Source: Lantana camara (taxonomy: Eukaryota; Streptophyta; Magnoliopsida; Lamiales; Verbenaceae). From it: a stretch of 64,000 nucleotides of DNA. The translations under genes were made by a program, and so were the position numbers. Below, in pieces: positions 57,437-64,000 of this stretch. Position 1 is the first letter of the stretch; each line of letters begins with the position of its first letter. Location of the stretch: positions 75,304,501-75,368,500 of the forward strand of contig CM074858.1 in NCBI GenBank assembly GCA_037501455.1, written 5' to 3'. The notes under the pieces were generated by a model. The model saw only the letters and a program-made list of their open reading frames with translations. It was not told where the DNA came from and made no database searches.

Positions 57437-58423
57437 ATGCCTCCATGCAGACACCGTGAGAGATCTCCCGGACGCCGTCGTCATCATGATCGATCTCCTA
57501 CGCCTCCACCCCAACCACAAGCACCATCGATGGATATGGGGAATTTCATGGAAGCGGTTTTCAACTATGTTGAGCATAGAAGGGCTCAAGCTTCCCCACC
57601 ACAACAGGCAGAACAACAAGCCCCTCCACCGAATCATAATAACAATAGAGAACCTCATGGGGTGTTTCTGAGTTATAACCCCCCTCGATCTTCTGGTGCT
57701 AGCGATGATGCGGTCTCGGAGGGTTGGTTGATTCGAGTAGAGAGGATATCTGGAGTCAGACAGTCTACTACGCAAGGGGAGGGAATCAAAAAGAAGGATC
57801 CGATTTTTAGAGCTCCTATGAGAAGAGGTTCCGGATCGAATTCGGGAAAGAGGCCAATGATGCAAGCTAGTCCTCCTCCTAAGGTTCCGTTTAAGAAGCC
57901 AAGAATGGGAGGACCAACTCCACCGGTCCCAAAAGCTCTGCCTACACCTACGAAAGATCGACAAGGTCCGAGCGTGGCGAGATTGGCTCAAGCTCCCTGT
58001 ATACATTGTGGAGGACCAACTCATAATTACTATAACTGTCGGAGGAGGTTGAAATTGTGCTTTATATGTGGAAAAGGCGACCATATGGCGGATACTTGCC
58101 CCTATAAAGACCCCGGATATCAAAGTCGAGTTCAAAGGCCAATGATCCCGGCTCGTGCTTACGCTAACGAAGGTGAAGAGCAAGATGCCGAGATTGATCC
58201 CACAGCTATGATAGAAGGTACCCTATGCATACATAACATGAGCATTCATGCACTCTTTGATTCGGGTGTCACGCATTCTCTTATTTCTTGTGACGTAGTT
58301 GCTATTCCGTGCTTGTCTGTTATTTGCTTTTCTTCTTCTTGTTGTTTGGTGAGTTCGCCACTGGGTGGTAGTCTTCAGACAGATCAGTTGGTTTGGGAGT
58401 GTTCAGTTCTGATGGAAGGATAA
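57437..58423 (+). pseudogene. gag: Internally deleted gag-protease of C
   Basis: The ATG at 57437 starts MPPCRHRERSPGRRRHHDRS, close in style to D's Gag. The frame stays open for 329 codons, but the capsid core is missing: the sequence passes from the FLSYNPPRSSGASDDAVSEGWL region directly to a short RVERISG stretch and then the basic linker. Both CCHC knuckles are intact (CIHCGGPTHNYYNC, CFICGKGDHMADTC, about 57998-58105). Protease shows LFDSGVTHSLIS with its DSG triad. It ends soon after in an unrelated-looking tail where protease/RT sequence has been deleted. It cannot form a capsid on its own. Confidence 0.88.
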
Positions 58424-59220
58424 GTTGTGGTAATCTTCATCGAAGACATCTTAGTTTATTCGAGAACTCCGGAGGATCATGCCAGGCACCTCAGGATTGT
58501 GTTGGATACCTTAAGAGAGCATCGGTTGTATGCTAAGTTTAGCAAAGGCGAGTTTTGGATTGATCAGGTAGCATTTCCGGGTCATATTATTTCAAGGAAA
58601 GGTTTGGAGGTAGACCCTTCTAAGATTGAGACGGTTATTCAATGGCAAAGCCCGAAAAATGCTTCAGAAGTAAGGAGTTTCTGGGGTTTGGCAGATTACT
58701 ATCGAAGATTTGTACAGGACTTTCGAAGATTACAGCTCCTTTAACCCGAGTAACTAAGAAGGTGGTTAAGTTTGAGTGGGACGAGGCATGTGAGGATAGC
58801 TTTCAACTTGTAAGGGAAAGTTGACCACCGCTCCTGTATTAGCACTTCCCGAAGGTACAGAAAGATATACAGTTTATATGGACGCCCCAAAAGGAAGGTT
58901 TGGAATGTGTGCCGATGCACAATGGAAGAGTAATCGTTTATGCCTCAAGGAAATTGAAAGAGCATGAACAGAACTACCTCACTCATGATTTGGAATTAGT
59001 GGCAGTGATCTTTGCTTTGGGTAAGTGGAGACACTATTTTCATGGAATTTCGTTCGAGGTCTTTTCTGATTACAAGAGTCTCCAATACTTATTCTCACAT
59101 AAGGAATTGAACAAGAGACAACGGCATTGGATGGAACTTTTGGCGGATTATGAGGATACAATCCTATACTATCCCGACAAAGCCAATTTGGTCGCGGATG
59201 CACTTAGCAGGAAAAACTAG
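58424..59220 (+). pseudogene. pol: RT (C-terminal part) and RNase H of C
   Basis: Begins abruptly at VVIFIEDILVYSRTPEDH: the first half of RT is gone, and the catalytic pair reads E-D rather than D-D. The thumb region (FLGL-like motif now FWGLADYYRRF) shifts frame at about 58735. RNase H survives from about 58900 ([33 protein letters not shown], then FSDYKSLQYL) to VADALSRKN and a stop at 59218. The frame shift between 58740 and 58900 removes the first catalytic region. It is inactive in several independent ways. Confidence 0.88.
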
Positions 59221-60688
59221 TGTGTCCAATGTGAAAGTGGAAATTGGAAATGAGAATGAGTTGTTCAGACTGAGGGCTAGGGTTCGGAATATTACAGTTC
59301 GACCAGATCTTAAACAGAAGTTATTTGATACTCAGAGGATTGATCCCGAGGTTCAGAAATTAGCTGGGAAAACTCGAGCTGATTCAGAGTGTCCGTTTGG
59401 GTTTGATGATTCGGGACTTCTAAGATTCAAGAATAGAGTTGTTGTCCCAGAAGAATAAAAAAGGATTATTCATGAGGAAGCCCATCGGTCAGGGTATTCG
59501 TTACATCCCGGAGGAACAAAAGGTATAAGGATCTTAAGCAATTCCATGGGTGGAATGAATTGAGAACGAGATGTTATCAACTTTGTGAAACATTGCAGGA
59601 CTTGTCAAGTGATTAAGGCAGAACATCAAAAGCCATCGGGGCTACTTCGCTCATTGCCTATCCCGGAGTGGAAATAGGAACAGATAGCTATGATTTTTGT
59701 TTTGGGATTACCAAAAGTGAGAGTAGGTTTTTATAGAATTTGGGTTACTGTGGACAGGTTGACGAAATCCGCTCATTTTCTTGCAACCAGAATGCCCGAT
59801 AAGTGAGTAAGTTGGCTAAGAGGTACAATGATGAGATTGTCAGGCTTCATGGTGTACCTGTTAGTATTGTCTCGGATTGGGATCCCAGATTTACATCAAG
59901 GCTATGGCAAGGATTACAGAAGTGTTTGGGAACAAGGCTTCAATTCAGCACAGCTCTCCATCCTCAGACCGACGGACAATCAGAAAGGTTAATTAAGTAT
60001 CTGGAGGATTTGTGAGAGCATGTGCATTGGACTTCCAGAGTTCGTGGAATGAAGAGTTACAGTTAACCGAGTTTGTTTACAACAATAGCTATCAAGCCTC
60101 GATTGAAATGACCCCTTATGAAGCTCTTTATGGACGTAAATGTCGATCACCGTTGTTCTTTGACTTGGAGGAATGGAACTGGACCAAGCAAGAAGGGATT
60201 AAAAGAAGGGAAAAGAAGGAAAAACCCTCTAAGGCTGTACAAGAGGCTATTGACAAGGTCCAGATAATTAGACAACAGATGAAGGTCGCTCAGGATCGAC
60301 AAAAGAGTTATGCAAATCTTCGGAGGAAGAAATTGGAGGTTGAGATTGGAGATAAGGTTTTCCTAAAGGCTTTCCCACGAAAAGGATTCTCAAGGATTGG
60401 ACGAGGAGGAAAATTTAACACTTGCTCCGAAAGTATTTTCGAGATGAGTTCGAGGTTCTACCAGTTGAAGAAGTGGAATTAGAACCGGATCTCACCTTCG
60501 TTCAGAAGCCGATTAAGATATTGGATCGAAAATTTCAGGAACTTCGGAATCGGTGTATTCCACTAGTCAAGGTTCTTTGGAGAAGTGATAAAACCGAAGA
60601 GGCTACGTGGGAGACGGACGATAAGATGAAAAGGTTTCACCCCGAGTTGTTCCGAGTGAGCAATGAATCCGAGGACGGATTCTTTTAA
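59221..60688 (+). pseudogene. pol: Integrase and chromodomain of C
   Basis: Integrase pieces lie in several frames. The HHCC region is broken at about 59457-59575, with stops and frameshifts. The first catalytic aspartate position reads AMIFVLGLP (D lost, about 59690). The second region SDWDPRFTSRLW is at about 59872, and the glutamate in GQSERLIKYLEDL at about 59975, followed by TGA at 60013. A second open part (60012-60482) includes YNNSYQASIEMTPYEALYGRKCRSP and GDKVFLKAFPRKGFSRIG. The chromodomain follows in another frame (60510-60660; VKVLWRSDKTEEATW), ending with a stop at 60686-60688 just before the polypurine tract. Confidence 0.88.
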
Positions 60689-60699
60689 GGGGGAGAGAT
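60683..60699 (+). promoter_or_regulatory. Polypurine tract of C
   Basis: TTTTAAGGGGGAGAGAT immediately before the LTR start TGTAACGCCCCG. No hairpin array precedes it. Confidence 0.9.
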
Positions 60700-63600
60700 T
60701 GTAACGCCCCGATTTTTCGGACGTAAAGGTAGGACGTACGTGTTTACCTAATTTCGCGAATTAATTGTTTTTACGTGTTTTATATTTAATTTTATTATAA
60801 TTGTTATTATTTTATTATATTATATTATAATATTTTATTTTAATATTATTAATTATATATATATATATATATATTTCGCATTATATATATATATATATGT
60901 TTAATTACTATATTATTAATTTAATGATTATACTAATTATATGTTACATTAATTAATCATGTTTTAATTAATTAATTGATTATTTATATATATATATATA
61001 TATTTATACGTACAATATAAATTATGCATGAAGATTTTATTTATGCATGCAAATTAATATATTTATGCATGGGAATTAAATATGCATGAATTTCATTTCA
61101 TTTTTGCATGAATTTGGTTGAATTGTGCATGGGAATTTTATGATTTATGCATGAATTGTATGATTGAGTTTGTTCGTTTATTTTGTGCTTCGTTCTCTTA
61201 TGAAATGATATTGAAATGCCACGATTTTCTAATATGTTGTACATATATGTGTTATGAACATGATTTTATGCTCAAATTATGTTTTTGAATTTATTTGTTG
61301 TGTTAACGAATTAAATTTTAATTGAGGAACCAAAACGGGAGCTAATGAGCACTTAGCGTACCCTTGGCTCCGAATTTAATATATTGAGCTCGGGAACTCG
61401 GATTCGAGTTCCGTCAACTCCGCTGAACTTATAACAAAAATTTGAGTTTAGTACACTTAGCCTCATATTTTTCTTAAGTCATTTGAAACTCCGAAATCCA
61501 ACCGAAAAACGAAACGGAGACCAACTTGACCTTGTTGCACTAAATCAGCCATATCTTGAGCAAACCATAACCAAATTAACCATGGTTTGATTCTTTGAAA
61601 CCCTAACTCAACCCTCTATCATGACATAACCAGCATTGACTGAGATTATCCTCACACAAGCCCCAAAACTCGGCCAAAGCTCCTGTTCCTCATTCCAGTC
61701 CCGAAACCCTTCATCCCTTGGAGATTTTGGAGCTCAAATCTCATCCAAACTTCAACCAATCATCAAGGTAAGTTAAGGGTTGTATTGTATGTTTAATTCT
61801 GATCATTTTCATCCTTCCATTCATGATTTTGAGCATGGTTTCATGATTTTCTGGGCTTTTACCGAAAATAAAGGATTTTGGGCAAAATGTTGATCTTCTT
61901 CGTTTTTCAATGATTTTGATTGATTCCAAGCCTGAGATTAATTGATTTAGCATCCTCATAACATTTATGATCTTTGATTTCATGGTTGTTGAAATATTTA
62001 TGAGATATCACTTATGAAATTTTGAGAAAATCCCACATGTTTGTCACGTATGGCTTCCTTCTTGTGTGAGTTTGTTTGGGACTAAATCTTGGGTTGGTTT
62101 CATGTTATTTTGCTGCACAATTGTTGGCTTTTTGGACCTGATCTGAGTTGTTTGAGCTGTGAGCAAGCATGCTCTGTTTTTCCTCCAGTTTTGATAGGTT
62201 TTGGGCTTGGAGTTTGCTGTCAAACTGTTGTCAATTCCTTCTTCCTTTTTGTTGTCTCTTTCATGGATTCTTGGGTGTATTTAACTGAGTCTTTTACAGC
62301 TTTTCATGCATGATTTTGTTGCCTTTCTTGCTCGTACATGGCTGCCTTTTTCCTGCTCTGTTTCTGCGCATTTTGCTGTACGAAACAGAGGCTGCTGTTG
62401 CTGCGTCACGGGCGTGCTATTTCTACCCGTTCCTGCGAGGAACGGGGGTGCAAACCGGCCTGGAATTTCTGTACCGAGACACGGGGGTGTCTCGGTCCAG
62501 GCTTGGAGGGTGACACGGGGGTGTCACCCCGTTTTCCTTGGATTTTTGCTGAGTTTCCTGGACTGTTGCTGCTGCTGTTATGTTGGCATGGTGTGTGCGT
62601 GAGTTGCATGCTTGGGTTGAGTGTGCATGCATGGAGTGAGTTTGTGCGTGATTGTGTGATTGAATGCATGCATGGTTAGAGTATTGTATAAGTTGCATGC
62701 ATGTTTGTGTATAATATATATAGTATATATATATATATGCATGTAATATATAAGATATATATGCATGCATGGGTAGGTTGTGTGTGTGTACGTGTATATA
62801 TGTATATATTATATATGTATATTGTATATTATTAGATATATATGATTATATGTATATATTATAAATATTGTATATTATTATATATGGTTATTTATATATA
62901 TTATATTATGTATATTTATTGTATATTTTAAATATTATTTGATTTAATTTAATTATTGAAATTACTTGAATTCTATTTCGCGTATTTATTCTACTGACTT
63001 TTGCTTGAACGTTTTATTTATTTATTCCTATTTGTGAATGTGAATATTATATGTTATGCTTATTAAATGAATGAGATTAATTGATATGCATTATGAATTA
63101 TGAATTTACGAATATTATGAATATATGAATTTATGAAATTATGAAATTGAATGAAATATATGAACGAATGATTTGATTATATGATTTAAATTCTTTAATC
63201 GTGCACATGAACATTTTTATGATAAAACATGACCATTATGCATTCATGTCATAGTCACTTCATTGCCGAGCGTCATATGTGGTCATTGAGTCTCATACCT
63301 TTTCTTTTGTACAGATTCGAGTTTGGTCGGAGACGAGGGCGAGCATTGAGACGCTTGTGCCTTTATTTTGCTTTGGTAAAGGTGGGTTTTTCTTCTACTA
63401 GTTAAACAACCCTATAAATCCCTTATGTGCAAAGTTTTAAGCCAAAATAATATATTTATATAAATTGAGTCAATTTGGGTCAATGATTTCAAATGTATGA
63501 CCCCTTTTTATTTGTGAAACCCTACCTTATGTTTGGCGAGACACATTTATATATATACTTGTTCGGGCCCCGGGACTTAGTATATGTGGCTAACCGAGGA

Positions 63601-64000
63601 AGCAAGGGCTGACGGGGATCCCATATACTAGTTCCAACCAAACTACGGTGATACCGGCCCTCGCTAGGAGGTTTAGCGAGGAATGGGAGCTGAGTGCCCT
63701 TGGGGGATTCATGTACCCCCATTGGCCTATGTATGAACCGGTGGTCAGGTCTAGCTAACTTGTCCACCACCCGGAGGAAGAAGGTGTATATGTATGATTA
63801 TGATCATTTATGTATGTGCACGAAAGATATGTATGAGAACCAATAATTATGATATGATTACACGAGGAGAAGGTTGGAGATTGTGCACGCTCACTCGCCG
63901 AGCTTAAACCCTTATGAACAATTATGAATGAAAATGAACGTCGTAATCCCGTTGATGTCTTCTTTGGTGTAACCACTTGGTAAATTCCTTTCAAACTTCA
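60700..64000 (+). mobile_element. 3' LTR of C (partial, 3.3 of about 3.84 kb)
   Basis: Collinear with 46658-49732 and then with 56457 onward. It serves as the empty-site reference for D's insertion. The same sub-features repeat here: double hairpin 61326-61414, palindromes about 62426-62529, middle exon 63315-63381, block 63564-63780. Confidence 0.93.

Larger units (their letters stand above)
46658..64000 (+). mobile_element. Element C: defective chromovirus, 3' LTR runs off window
   Basis: 5' LTR 46658-57222 (3,841 bp without D), PBS 57231, deleted gag-protease, broken RT/RNase H/integrase/chromodomain, polypurine tract at 60683-60699, 3' LTR from 60700. Over about 3.07 kb the LTRs differ by about 25 substitutions and one 2-bp AT indel by eye (about 0.8%). 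It is inserted in the 5' LTR of E. The coding region is far more damaged than such LTR similarity would predict. Confidence 0.9.

Noticed and set aside
57314..58183. 289-codon minus-strand frame
   Set aside because: Antisense shadow of the gag frame of C; Ser/Arg-rich composition comes from complementing proline-rich codons.
1..64000. Host protein-coding genes, tRNA or rRNA genes
   Set aside because: No exon-like coding series outside retroelement domains and no recognisable cloverleaf or ribosomal sequence was seen.

Overview
This window is plant nuclear heterochromatin built almost entirely from nested Ty3/gypsy LTR retrotransposons. The evidence is plant-type primer-binding sites (TGGTATCAGAGC, complementary to initiator tRNA-Met), polypurine tracts, 5-bp target-site duplications (TSDs), gag zinc knuckles, and RT, RNase H, integrase and chromodomain remnants. 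I found no single-copy host gene, rRNA or tRNA. The species cannot be named from the sequence. The best-preserved pol (22.7-27.3 kb) looks like the Tekay/Del chromovirus lineage. All percentages and counts below are my own alignments by eye.

Layout. 1-5481: minus-strand non-autonomous element A (3' LTR, non-coding interior, part of 5' LTR). 5482-12479: 3' LTR and pol-less gag of minus element L, its gag split by plus solo LTR J (8470-12456, TSD TCCAG). 12480-18502: minus LTR pieces K, I and G plus a foreign pol tail. 18503-31767: minus solo-type LTR H (TSD GAAGG), split by plus autonomous-type element B (20708-31357). 31768-37094: LTR pieces G, N, M and F. 37095-46657: minus non-coding element E (LARD-like). 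46658-64000: plus element C, inserted in E's 5' LTR. 49733-56451: complete plus gag-only element D, inserted in C's 5' LTR (TSD CGGAG). F > E > C > D is a four-level nest, and LTR divergence falls inward (about 1.5-2%, about 0.8%, 1 difference in 2,492 bp).

How the parts work together. Only B and C retain pol, and both are broken. D, L, A and E lack pol and could only have moved with enzymes supplied in trans. C has nearly identical LTRs around a badly broken gag-pol, so it too was probably mobilised while already defective.

What looks new. (1) Elements D and E, unrelated in coding content and in opposite orientation, both carry five hairpins just upstream of the polypurine tract, with a 6-bp stem that varies by compensatory changes around a near-invariant CGGGG loop. 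(2) The long LTRs (2.5-4 kb) share a split-leader layout: a first segment ending TTCAAG|GTAAGT-like, a 65-86-nt middle segment bounded by a CAG acceptor and a |GTGAG/GTGGG donor, and a last segment starting at a pyrimidine...CAG|G acceptor before GCTAGGCGG. (3) The predicted first intron carries family-specific clusters of GC-rich palindromes. The second carries a conserved block of about 200 nt. (4) B has an extra coiled-coil-like open frame upstream of gag. Together these suggest RNA-level machinery shared between autonomous and parasitic elements. It is a hypothesis from sequence only.
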